Below are positions 5,163-5,287 of a DNA stretch of 5,287 nucleotides, in pieces (positions within the stretch are counted from its first letter, which is position 1; the number at the start of each line of letters is the position of its first letter). Origin of the DNA: Thermoplasmata archaeon (GTDB lineage Archaea; Thermoplasmatota; Thermoplasmata; Sysuiplasmatales; Sysuiplasmataceae); contig JAJYOM010000118.1 of assembly GCA_021796175.1 (NCBI GenBank), positions 1 through 5,287 on the forward strand. The letters run 5' to 3'. The position numbers were made by a program, and so were the translations under genes. Under the pieces are notes generated by a model, which was not told the DNA's origin, searched no databases, and saw nothing but the letters and a program-made list of their open reading frames with translations.

Positions 5163-5287
5163 ATGGCAGCCGGGCTTTCCTACTACAAAATAAGTATGCC
5201 GCTTCTGACCCCGTTCACCACAAGCTTCGGGACTCAGACTGAACGGATAGGGTATATATTCAGGCTCGCGTCCGGCAGTGTCACGGC
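5163..5287 (+). CDS. N-terminus of an enolase-superfamily enzyme (o-succinylbenzoate synthase / N-acylamino acid racemase type), cut by the right edge
   Basis: Forty-one codons are open from the ATG at 5163 to the edge. The peptide contains YYKISMPLLTPFTTSFGTQT followed by ERIGYIFRL. The PFTTSFGTQTER stretch is characteristic of the N-terminal capping domain of the MenC/NAAAR group of the muconate-lactonising subgroup. These enzymes dehydrate SHCHC to o-succinylbenzoate in menaquinone synthesis, or racemise N-acylamino acids, and some do both. The catalytic Lys and Asp/Glu residues lie beyond the window, so the activity cannot be decided. An in-frame GTG at 5145 is an alternative start that would add six mostly Cys/Pro residues; ATG fits the family better. 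It begins 63 bases after moaA in the same direction. Confidence 0.75.
   Translation, partial: MAAGLSYYKISMPLLTPFTTSFGTQTERIGYIFRLASGSVT

Overview
The window looks archaeal, most likely Thermoplasmata or a related euryarchaeal lineage; this is inference from several weak cues. TATA-like boxes lie about 25-30 bases before several start codons, so leaders are very short or absent. Arginine is mostly AGG and ATA is common for isoleucine. GTG starts occur, and the regulator has the tandem winged-helix form common in that group. GC content is moderate, and I see no rRNA, tRNA, CRISPR array or insertion sequence.

Layout, left to right. At the left edge the minus strand carries the start of an exported protein, of which only the signal peptide is visible. 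About 100 bases of divergent promoter region separate it from a plus-strand tandem winged-helix regulator (216-950). The regulator converges, with 14 bases between stop codons, on a minus-strand membrane-anchored family 2 glycosyltransferase (965-2050). Directly upstream of the glycosyltransferase, its TAA touching the ATG, is a candidate 48-residue cysteine-containing small protein (2051-2197, minus). Next comes a divergent promoter region, then three plus-strand genes: formate-tetrahydrofolate ligase (2337-4010), the GTP 3',8-cyclase MoaA (4107-5099), and the first 41 codons of an enolase-superfamily enzyme resembling o-succinylbenzoate synthase / N-acylamino acid racemase (5163 to the edge).

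Functionally this is ordinary chromosomal metabolism: formate activation onto a folate carrier, the first step of molybdopterin synthesis, possibly menaquinone or amino-acid metabolism, and a lipid- or cell-surface-linked glycosyltransferase beside a regulator and an exported protein. The plus-strand genes each seem to have their own promoter, so co-regulation is not implied. A link between the molybdenum cofactor and formate (through a formate dehydrogenase) is possible, but no such gene is in view.

I found no clear new multi-gene system. The points most worth a second look are: (a) the small ORF abutting the glycosyltransferase, with a 13-pair RNA stem that would hide the glycosyltransferase ribosome binding site; (b) substitutions at usually conserved active-site positions of the formate ligase; and (c) a palindrome just upstream of the regulator's TATA box.
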